A stretch of DNA of 64,000 bases from Blattamonas nauphoetae. Lineage: Eukaryota > Preaxostyla > Oxymonadida. Below are positions 21,876-30,377 of the stretch, in pieces; position 1 is the first letter of the stretch, and every line of letters begins with the position of its first letter. The DNA lies in contig JARBJD010000001.1 in NCBI GenBank assembly GCA_033064195.1, forward strand, positions 496,001 through 560,000, given 5' to 3'. The position numbers and the translations under genes were made by a program. The notes under the pieces are model-generated. The model was not told where the DNA came from, ran no database searches, and worked only from the letters and a program-made list of their open reading frames with translations.

Positions 21876-23663
21876 ATGATAGAACAACCCGATGCCCCAC
21901 TCAATCAACCTGTGGAAATACTCCATCAAGAAGTGCTTTTTCCTGGCCATCTACATAAATATTGTATTTTTCTTTGATTCACCGAGGTTGTGTTTGATTG
22001 ATTTGTCAGATGACTTGAATTCAGCGATTGTACTTGGAGAAGGATCAATCGGGACAACTTTTCGAGTGAAACGGAAGGACTCAGCCAGTTTTGATGTTCT
22101 GAAGAAGATCCAATTTGAGAGATACTTTAGTTGTGCTTGGGATGTTTGGGAGGACGGAAGTCAAATGAGAACACAACATGGAAATATGATTGAAACGTTC
22201 TCGGGGCCGTCTGGAAAGGAAAGTCATTTTTTGGTGATGAAATGGATGAAGAAGGGAAATTTGAAGACATTGGTTGGATTTGGCGAAAGAACGGACTTTG
22301 CTTGTCTCCTGGTTTGGATTTGAATTTTGTGTTCATTATATGATGCTTCTTGGGGATTTGGTTGCACATTGTGTATTTTAGGACGTGTGCTGTGTGCTTT
22401 CGGGAGTTGTTGATGGTTTAAGTTTTCTTGAAAATACGAATCGAGCATTTGGAGTACTCCATCTGTCGAATGTTCTTGTTGGGGACGACAACACCGGGAT
22501 TCTTGGTATCTCTCTTTCTTGTTATGCATTACTTCGTTCCCATCGATTAATATCTTCATCTGTTCAGGAGACATGCTCTTCTCAAAGCCGAACATCAGAG
22601 ATGCTTTTGATGTGAGGAGTGGCCGAGCGTTGCATCTGGCACCAGAATTGCTGGACGAGCCAGATCTTTACAGAGCGACACCACAATCGGATGTGTGGGC
22701 GTTTGGGATTCTTCTGCTTGAGAGTGTTCTTGGACTGAACCCGTTTTCGTTGATGGAAGGAGACAGGCTGAGAGATGGAGTGAGAGGACTGAATTTGGAT
22801 GTCTTCTTTGAATCACTGAGTCCGAAACATTCAAAACGAGCATCTCCAAACTTCCGTTTCCTTGTGACGGAGTGTCTGAAACAGGTTTGATGATATGTTT
22901 GTTTGCTTCTCTCTAATCGTCATTCAACACACAATATTCTGATCTCTCTGACTTCTCTCTTCACTCTGTTCTCTTTCCACCATGACAGAACCCATCCGAA
23001 CGAATCACATTTCAATCGATGAAAGAACGACAGCTGATTCGCAGTCTTCTGAGCTTGCCAGAAGACATCGCATCATTCGATGCGACAATTGCTCGACAGA
23101 ATGAACACAAACGGAACAGTGGAGAGGAATGGAGACCTTTTGGGAGACTTGAAGTTGATATGGTTGGTGTTGGGATGTGTGAGATTGGATTCCATCCATT
23201 TCTGAGTCGGAAGGGAATTATCGAAAGTGTTCGCATTCCGCCAGACTTCGACAAAGACAGTCTCCTTGTTGTGGTGGACAATCCACCGTTAATGAACGAA
23301 TGGACAATGGCAGAAGAGCCCATCACGCCCGAATCACACGTGGTTATCTACAAAAACCAACACGAATATGCCATGGAACACAGAAAAGATCAGTCTTATC
23401 GTTTAAAACAATCTCTCTCAAAGGATAAAGCTGAATTTTATGTCATGATACAGACTGGAGATATCTTCAAATTTCCGATGGAACATACAAACGACACAGT
23501 CCAGTCTCTATTCGAGGAAATTACGAAAAAATTCCTTTATTTACCTGACGAGCGATGTCTGCTCACGTTCAGAGGTAAACCACTCATTCGGAGTTATCTT
23601 TTGAAAGAGTATGGAATCGCTCCAGGAGACAGACTAAACTTCACGTGGAGGATGCTCGGATGA
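21876..23663 (+). CDS. pseudokinase with C-terminal ubiquitin-like domain
   Basis: A protein-kinase fold followed by a ubiquitin-like fold. Kinase landmarks: glycine loop LGEGSIGTTFRV, a candidate VAIK-type lysine in FDVLKKIQ, an APE motif in LHLAPELLDEP and the helix-F motif SDVWAFGILLLES. The catalytic loop is shortened to VLHLSNVLV, so the HRD aspartate is missing, and the DFG motif is replaced (TGILGDMLF). This makes catalysis unlikely. After a linker of about 120 residues comes a 75-residue domain: FYVMIQTGDIFKFPME, then DERCLLTFRGKPLIRSYLL, then GDRLNFTWRMLG. It tracks ubiquitin strand by strand but lacks the C-terminal Gly-Gly. Four introns are inferred (near 21967-22011, 22311-22380, 22506-22567, 22888-22988). 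The partner is unknown. Confidence 0.8.
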
Positions 23664-24694
23664 TATACAATAATCGCTTAGTTTCTATAACTTGCTCATT
23701 TCTCGCTTAATCTCCTTTCCTCTCGCTGATTCTCGTCGTTTTCAAAGAGATAAACTGGATGTGTCGAGGGGGGAGAGTTGAAGTTGGGTTGGAGAGGATC
23801 ATGAGGGAATCGAGTGACGAGGTGGGTATGGTAGATAGGTGCGGCAGAAAGGAGATCGATGTGACGTATTCTGAATGGACCTTCTTTCACCATGCCGACA
23901 TCGACGCTGGGAGATTGAATTGTGTCGAACAGACGGAAGGTAGACGTCTGAGTCGTGATTCTAAGAGAAATTTTTGCGTGCGGACAATTGCGATGAAGTA
24001 TGTTGCTTCGGATGAGTGCGACAGACTCCGCGGTGGGCAGATTGATAGGAAGGGGGGCATTTGGGAAGAGCTGGGGAGAAGAGGGAGGATGATCGGGTTT
24101 GCGACCGAAGGATGGAGTGAGGGATCGGCGAGGGATTTGGGTATTGATGAGAACGGCAGGCCACTTCGGAGAGAATGTTGAAGTTGGAGACGGGAAATGG
24201 TGGGGATGAGAGGAGGGAAGGTGAGCATACAAGAGCTGGTACTCGTGCTGTATGTAGATTCGACTCGGAACGAAACGCCATCAGAATCAGAGTTTGTGAA
24301 GTGTCAGTTCGGAACACGACGAGACAAGCAGAACTTGTTGTGTTCAACCCAGACAAAGATGAATCGGCGATTGAGATGGAAAGAAGTGTGATGATTGGAG
24401 TGAAGAGGATTGGAGGGGACGAAGTAGTGATCAATTCAGTGTCTTGTCAGATGACTGTTCGCTTGTAGGAGTGCAGGTGGTGTGATTATTGGAGTGTTTC
24501 TTCAGAAGGAAGTATGGATCGTTGTTATCGGAGGCATTCTGTTGATGCGAGAAGCGATTTGACTAAACTGAATTTTGATCCTCTCCTGACTCGCACTCCT
24601 TCGTTCTCACTCTCTCTGACCTTTCACCACCTACCCTCCTCCTTCGTTCATTGTCCACTATCCCATCACGTCCACCGACTGTCGACACTTCATT
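23664..24694. other. GC-rich stretch open on both strands, gene unclear
   Basis: About 1 kb that looks compositionally like coding DNA. Minus-strand frames 24232-23696 and 24434-23961 are long and Ser/Pro/Thr-rich. Plus-strand frames 23759-24181 and 24151-24468 are also long and rich in Gly/Arg/Glu. No frame shows a family motif. The minus-strand composition resembles the coding strand of the Pmp-like gene, so a decayed relative is one option; exons downstream of the Sec15-like fragment are another. Confidence 0.3.
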
Positions 24695-25108
24695 TCACAC
24701 TCTCTCCGCAACGATCCCCCGCACGCCATAATCCATTTCTCGATTCCTCCGTCTTGTTCTGCTCTCTCTCATCACCTTCTTTCCATCCCTTCGCGTTTCG
24801 TCTCCAGTTCTACGATTCTCTTCTTCCTCTTTCCTCCCATCTCGAAGGCCAGAAACAGCAATTTTGATGTTGAGGATGTCTTGACATGAGACGAGAAAAT
24901 CCTTGAATATCATGTTTGTTCGGACATTGAATAATAAAATATTCAAATGAAATGAGAAGGATACCTCGAAATGTTCCTCACAAATTGTTTTGATTTCGTT
25001 CTCCCTGTCCTGGAGGAATTGTGTGATTTCGTCTCGAAGGTGCTCTTCTGTTCCTCTTTCAAGTGATGTGACAAGCTTGGTGTCCAAATTATCACTCGAG
25101 CTTTCCAT
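24695..25108 (-). CDS. Sec15-like exocyst N-terminal fragment
   Basis: ATG 25108 opens MESSSDNLDTKLVTSLERG. Then DEITQFLQDRENEIKTICEE follows, then, after an intron of about 65 nt (GTATCC to ATTCAAG), HFEDFLVSCQDILNIK. This matches the Sec15/EXOC6 N-terminal pattern in which short helices precede a C-x2-H-x-x-F motif and a coiled segment. After codon 70 the frame becomes a Lys/Arg/Glu-rich run and stops at 24695, far short of Sec15's roughly 800 residues, and no later exon was recognised. It may be a truncated copy, a short gene sharing this motif, or a gene whose later introns I failed to resolve. The start is 42 bp from the divergent Dpb4-like start. Confidence 0.45.
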   Translation of the reverse strand: MESSSDNLDTKLVTSLERGTEEHLRDEITQFLQDRENEIKTICEEHFEVSFSFHLNILLFNVRTNMIFKDFLVSCQDILNIKIAVSGLRDGRKEEEENRRTGDETRRDGKKVMRESRTRRRNREMDYGVRGIVAERV

Positions 25109-25150
25109 TGGACAACGAATAACAGATCGAGATTTCGAGACAACTTTATC
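25109..25150. promoter_or_regulatory. 42-bp divergent spacer
   Basis: Only 42 bp separate the start codons of the Sec15-like and Dpb4-like frames. If both are transcribed, their initiation regions must overlap. A shared promoter is inferred from position. Confidence 0.3.
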
Positions 25151-25731
25151 ATGAGACGGATCAATTCAATGTCAACATCAGAACCGACTCAACGAAGCCT
25201 TTTACCAGCTACAACGATCAAAAACCTTGCCAAAGAAGCTGTCGAGCAATCAGAACCCGACTGCAAAATGTCAGCACAAGCATCTTTGATGTTAAATGAA
25301 TGCGCGACAATGTTCATCCATTATTTAGGTGCCTCCGCATTTGAAAGTGCCTCAAGTAAGGGAAAGTCAACAATTACGCCTCAGGATGTCTTGGAAACAT
25401 TGGAAGAGATTGGTTTCGACTGCTTTTTGGACGACGCAAATTCCTTCCTCGACGGTCTGTTTCCTCCACTTAATCAAATCATATTTTCTACTCCTCGTGA
25501 TATATATGCTGATATTCACTTCTTCCTTTCTTTTCATCTCAGAAATACCAGCAGTTATGTCACCAAAGCGGTCAAAACCTCGAGCTGTTCCTCTCCCTGA
25601 TTCAGCAAGCATAGAAGGAGAACACCAGGAAGGTTCACCTTTTCATGCTCTTTTGACTTCTCTTCTTTCCAGATGCATTTCAGGAAGAAGTCGAAGAGAG
25701 AAAAGAGGAAGATGAAACCCCTGAATCGTGA
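25151..25731 (+). CDS. histone-fold protein, POLE3/Dpb4-like
   Basis: Histone-fold subunit of the DNA polymerase epsilon or CHRAC type. Exon 1 holds the fold: LLPATTIKNLAKEAVEQSEP, then MSAQASLMLNECATMFIHYL, then KSTITPQDVLETLEEIGF, in the POLE3 order of helices. Two introns (GTCTGT from about 25461 to 25552, and a 40-nt one starting GTTCAC near 25632) lead to a Lys/Arg patch and a short acidic tail (DAFQEEVEERKEEDE), as in POLE3. Total length is about 150 residues. NC2-beta (DR1) has the same fold; the TLEEIGF helix and acidic end favour POLE3. ATG 25169 is an alternative start six codons in. Confidence 0.72.
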
Positions 25732-25799
25732 ATTTTCGGTTATATGAGCTAATTTTCATCTTCTTTTCTCGTTTTCTTCATTTTTTGAACTTTTTCTTC

Positions 25800-26662
25800 T
25801 TTTTGGAACATTTCAAAAGGCTAACTTCGAATGAAGTGCGTCTGAACGAAACAAGCTCAACCTCGACTGACAACACGAATTGTGGGTCACCTGAGTGCAG
25901 ATGTTCGACACTCGACTCCGCATTGGGGTTGGCCTCTCTCAACTCTCTCAAAGCGATCACTATCTCATCGCCTTCCTCGCTGGAAAGAACGACGACGGTG
26001 ACGGACACTCGAACCGTTCGCTCTTCGGACACGACTCAACGAGAAGTCACTGTTTCTCTCGATTCGTCTGTCACAGTCAAAGGAGGAGATCTCTCGTTCC
26101 TCGCCATTCAGCTCATACGTGTCGGTTCATCAACATTCTCGAATGAAGAGAGCGTTCGCGTTAACCCACTGTTCATCGTGGAAGCTGGATTTCTCTCTCC
26201 TCTGGGTCACCCTCTCTGATCTCGTGCGAGTTCAACTCGATTGACCTCTTGTCTGGGAAAGGATCGATTCTGTCGTCGAACATGACAAGCTCGATGAAAT
26301 TGACAATCGATTCTGTGAGCTTGTCGTCGATGTCTTGTTCATTTGGATCACAAGCTCTATTCCTCAATTTCTCGTCAATCACACACCCCTCCCCATTCCC
26401 TCCCTTCCCTCTGAAAAATCTGAGATTTGAAGGAACGGACGAGCAGTTAGCGACAGGTCATTTTGTGGAGTTTGTTGGTCAGAACATCTCGAGCTTCATT
26501 TTGGAGGAAGATGCGAGATTCTCAAAATCAGTGAAGTATGGACGAAGAGTGGAACTTGTCTGCCTCGCTGCTGTTCAATCTTCTTCGACAGGAATGACCA
26601 GTGAAAGTTCAACAAATGACTTGCCGTCTTACCTCCAAAATTGTGATTTTGGGAGATTGTGA
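25800..26662 (+). pseudogene. Pmp-like gene relic
   Basis: Two adjacent plus-strand frames (to 26219 and from 26249 to 26662) read as Pmp-type sequence. NCGSPECRCSTLDSALGLAS matches the Cys-Gly...Pro-Cys...Ser/Thr module also found in the intact Pmp-like protein at 13.4-18.5 kb (DCGVQARPCGS...). The following Ser/Thr-rich strands and the segment TGHFVEFVGQNISSFILEE also fit. There is no signal peptide, no membrane helix, and the frames are offset by a stop and frame change around 26219-26249. I read it as a 5'- and 3'-truncated, decayed paralogue. A spliced gene encoding a short soluble Pmp cannot be ruled out. Confidence 0.5.
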
Positions 26663-26665
26663 CCT

Positions 26666-26685
26666 GGGAGAAAATTTTTGAAAAC
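26666..26685 (+). repeat. 20-bp inverted repeat, left copy
   Basis: GGGAGAAAATTTTTGAAAAC occurs here on the plus strand and exactly inverted at 27067-27086. Both copies translate as WEKIFEN in the same relative frame. Confidence 0.85.
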
Positions 26686-27066
26686 TTGGCAGCGTACCCA
26701 CGCTCTTAATTTGGATGTAGACCACATTTTTATGTCTTTTTCAGAATGAAGAGGACTCTGACTGCATAAATCTTAAAAATTTTTGTGTTTGAGCATAGAT
26801 TGAAAAAACCGGTGAAAAAACGATCTAAGCTGTAAAACTAAAAATTGTTTCGTGCAAACATCTTAATTTTTATTTTAGACTATTGTTTTTATTGCTAGAT
26901 GAAAAAAAATGCCTAAAGAGTGAGAAAACGAGAGATTAACGAAATGGACAGTTTTCTTGATACTATCCACAAAATCATGAAATGAACCATCGAATCATGT
27001 TCATTCACGACACATCCTCGACCATGCAACTTTTGAAAAAAGTGGTACGGAGGTTGGTTTCTGCAT

Positions 27067-27086
27067 GTTTTCAAAAATTTTCTCCC
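27067..27086 (-). repeat. 20-bp inverted repeat, right copy
   Basis: This is an exact reverse complement of 26666-26685. It lies inside the minus-strand frame 27198-27001. Confidence 0.85.
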
Positions 27087-27219
27087 ACCTGTCTTCAGCA
27101 CTGACCGCACACCACTCGATTTTGGTGGAAGACATCACCCGGAGGGAGTGATGCAACACTTGTACGTGTCTCTGGAGGTGAAACCACCTTTCAATCATGT
27201 TTCATGAATGTTATAGTGC

Positions 27220-27261
27220 CTCCACAAACCCGTCAAAAATATATAAACCCGTTTTTATTCA
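27220..27261 (+). repeat. 42-bp inverted repeat, left copy
   Basis: It starts CCTCCACAAACCCGT and ends AAACCCGTTTTTATTC. A near-identical copy lies inverted at 30226-30266, differing only in a short central AT-rich run and one indel. It contains the octamer AAACCCGT twice in direct orientation. Confidence 0.85.
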
Positions 27262-27661
27262 CCTAGACCCAGAATTCGAACTATAGTGGAAAAAAGTCAT
27301 CTTATATATTCCTAGAAATGCATTGGTGATGGTATTGAGAGAGAAATTGCACTTGATATTGATTGATGAAATGAGAATGGATCTAAAGAATGGGTAGTGA
27401 GGATGTAAGATGGCTGAAGAGCGCGTGTCCACAGGGGATGACCGTGTCTCAGTCTCGATCTGTTGTCAGAACGAGAAGAAGACACAGAAGGACAGGACGA
27501 CGAGATCCTGAAGAGGCAGAGAGAGACAATGAAGAGAGAGGAGTGAAGAAAGATGGCAGAAGAGCAATAACGATGAGAAGAGGAGAAGAAACACAAACCA
27601 CATTCTCGATGAAGTATTCCTTCATTTTGAACGTTTCGAAGCATTCGCTGATCCTTCACAT

Positions 27662-29781
27662 CTAGTCGAGAACGCTCTTCTGCCCATCCGTGTTCTCGTT
27701 GGCGGCGGTGAGTGAAGCGACGGTGCCGACTTGGCTGGAAATGTATTTGTTGAACTTGCGAGCCTGCTCGACCACTCTCCGCTCCATCTCCTTCTGCTGC
27801 TTCTCCACGTCGTGTTCTGTCACCGGCTGCATGTTCCGCTTCGATCGTTGTTTGCGAGGGGTCATGCTGGGCACGTGCTTGGCGGGCGAGAGAGGTGCGA
27901 GTGACAACTTCTTTCCCCTCTTCGTTTTGGCTGGCTAAGCAAGAGTGGGAACTTGGAGTGGCTGGATTGTCGTTTGGGACTGCAGATCGCTTCGGGTCCG
28001 CCGCAACTGTGTCTTGTTCACTTCCTCACCCTTCTCCAGCGCGTAGGAGTACTCTCTCACCTTTCTCATGTCACTCTCAGTGAAGTGCATCATATACGAT
28101 CCGATCTTGTCGCCGATGTCGTCCAAGTAGTGCGGTTGGTGTGAAGTGACGCTGGCAGGCTTGAATTTCTCGATTGAGGAGAGTTGTGCAGCTGACTCGC
28201 TCACTCCAATACATTCTGTCTGCTTGTCGGTCGTGATGAGCCAGTCTTTGGAGAGAAGGTGCTCCAGTTCTGCGTTTTGGGCAAGGAGGGAAGAGACCTC
28301 GAAGGAGAGGGTGTCGATGCTGAAGGGAAGAAAGGAAAACAGAAAGGAGAATGATTGAGGAGAGAAGGGCATGAAAGAACGAAGAGCAAAGACGATGAAT
28401 GAGATGAGATGCACACCGCTGGTTGGATTCGTCGAGTGACTGGTTTGTTGCGGTCAGGTTGGCTTTGAGTGTGTCTCGCTCAGTCGTGAGCTGATCAATG
28501 TTCGTGTGGAGTGTCTCGATGGAATGGCTCTTCTCTTTGTTCATCCCAATCCACTCATCCACCTCCCTCTTCGTCTCCTCCAACCGCGTGTTGTTCTCCC
28601 GCTCCATCTCCATCTTCTGCCTCGTCTACTCCAAACTCTTTTCCGGCGTGTTTTTGTCTGTGGCCAGCGAAGCTGCCTCGAACTTGGAACTCTGACATTG
28701 TTTCGGTCAGTCGAGCGTTCTCCTCTGTGAGACGAGTCAGTTCGGAGTGTTCCTCAGCCGAGACTGAACCTATTGTTCGTAGTTCTTTTCATACTTCGCC
28801 TTGTCAGCCGAGCGCTGTCGTTCTACTTCGACGAGTGTTGCTTTCAAAGAATCGATTATTCGCAACAGATCTGCATTCGATGCAGAAGATGCGGATGTGT
28901 CGACGAGTTGTTCTAATTCCTGTTTCAGAGATGAGTCGACACTGCCATCCTTCTGCTTGACCACTCCAATCTGCTGTTCGGCATCACTGTCCAATTCATT
29001 TGGAGAGAGACGGTGCTCTTCGGCTGTTGTTGGTGCTCATGTGAACTGCCTCGTTGCGACATGTGCATCTGAAGACGTTGTTGGCGGGGTGTGTCGTGTC
29101 AGATCAGCCGGACGAGTTGTGTTTTCCTGTTTGGGTTTTGGGTCCAGTTCAATCAAGTCGCTGTTGTCAGAATCATCCTTCTTGTCCTCTTCCTTCCGCT
29201 CTGGCTCGTCCTGCTTCCCGCGAGGAGCAATTGGTGGGTGGGTGGAGCAGGGTGAGGGGAAGCATAGCTCGCTTTGGGATCGGAGGGAGAGTTGCAACTG
29301 TTGCTCTTGTCGACTCGCTGGTCATCTGAAAAACACCCTGAGGTGGATGAAATGGGGTGATATCTTTGGTGACCTCGCTTTCTGGTGGGCCTGAGGCTGG
29401 ATCACAAGGGTTCTGATGAGATGGATTCCTGGACCTGCCGGCGGGCGAGCTCGGTGGTGAGAGACCCTGCAAGAGAAGGAGTGCCGCGACGACTTGTGTG
29501 AAGGTGCGTATGAGCGTCTTCTCCGAGAACTCCTTCGCGACGTCGATTGCGTGCCTCACTGACTGGCTGTCTGGGAGGTGGCCATGAAGTCGTACTCGGC
29601 GGCGTTGGAGATCATCTCGAGCGCGTTGTCCATGTCGCTGTACCTCATCAGTCCCGCGCATCACCAGTCGCACAAGGCCAGATGACGCCCCCACGGGCAA
29701 AGGTGGGCTGGCCAGAGTTCTTTGTATAGGATTCATTGACTCGGCAACATGTGTTAAATCATGTAAAAGAGTGTCCAACAT
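27662..29781 (-). pseudogene. decayed coiled-coil protein gene
   Basis: Between 29781 and 27662 the minus strand reads as one protein-like sequence broken over several frames. Segments in order: DNALEMISNAAEYDFMATSQ; HAIDVAKEFSEKTLIRTFTQ; a Pro/Asp/Lys-rich part; a coil with LRIIDSLKATLVEVERQRSA; a coil with ENNTRLEETKREVDEWIG; a helical part with YLDDIGDKIGSYMMHFTESD; and a last part ending QVGTVASLTAANENTDGQ. One junction (near 28415-28325) has normal intron signals, but others need frame changes with no splice sites that I can see. I read it as a host gene decaying after duplication. The family is not recognised; the coils suggest a cytoskeletal protein. Confidence 0.5.
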
Positions 29782-30225
29782 GATCTGAATGGTGATAAAG
29801 CAAGTTTACAACACGAATTGATTGTGTCACGGTTCGTGTGATATTCTCTTCATTCATGGACAAACATCGAACAATGGATGACTTTTAATCGTCTGGTGAT
29901 GTTTGTTCCTCCAAATTCTCAATTAGATCTCCGGAGAACGAATTGATCATTGACTTTTGTGTTGGTGGTTGATGAGCTTGTCGATAGATGTGGTAATCTT
30001 CTGAAAAAATAGTGGTGGTGATGGAGAAGAGGTGGTAGACGGGAAATTAGACATCGACGATCTTATATTCTGAGAGAGAGGGGGAGTTGAAATTAGATAC
30101 CCATTCTTTGAAATTGAGTTCGACACAATTTAAATCAGATGCAGATAACCTAGATATTGCAACTCGTTTCTAATTCACCTAACTTTGACTCACTGCTGAG
30201 ATATTAGGATTATTAAGTTCTTTTC
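29782..30225. other. AT-rich stretch, no gene seen
   Basis: About 440 bases upstream of the decayed coil gene, rich in A and T with only short frames. It ends at the right copy of the 42-bp inverted repeat. Confidence 0.4.
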
Positions 30226-30266
30226 GAATAAAAACGGGTTTATATTTAAAAACGGGTTTGTGGAGG
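30226..30266 (-). repeat. 42-bp inverted repeat, right copy
   Basis: Inverted partner of 27220-27261. The pair brackets about 3.05 kb containing the decayed coil gene. I saw no matching target-site duplication beside the two ends. Confidence 0.85.
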
Positions 30267-30377
30267 GTCTATTAAACAATTCGGAGAAAACAATTAAATA
30301 GAGAAGCCATCCATAGTGAAATAGTTGTGCACTCCCCTTATAATAAAAAAAAGATGCAATATTCCGGAAAGGGGGAC

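Larger units (their letters stand above)
26663..27219. other. AT-rich stretch with ORF fragments sharing a motif
   Basis: No intact gene. The minus strand has a 65-codon frame at 27198-27001 (MIERWFHLQRHVQVLHHSLR...) containing WEKIFENMQ. A plus-strand snippet at 26665-26706 encodes WEKIFENLAAYPRS. These may be remnants of one repeated, possibly mobile, coding element; no transposase signature was identified. Confidence 0.35.

Noticed and set aside
27220-30266. Calling the bracketed 3-kb segment a transposon
   Set aside because: Inverted ends are present, but no transposase and no target duplication were seen, so it is reported only as an observation.
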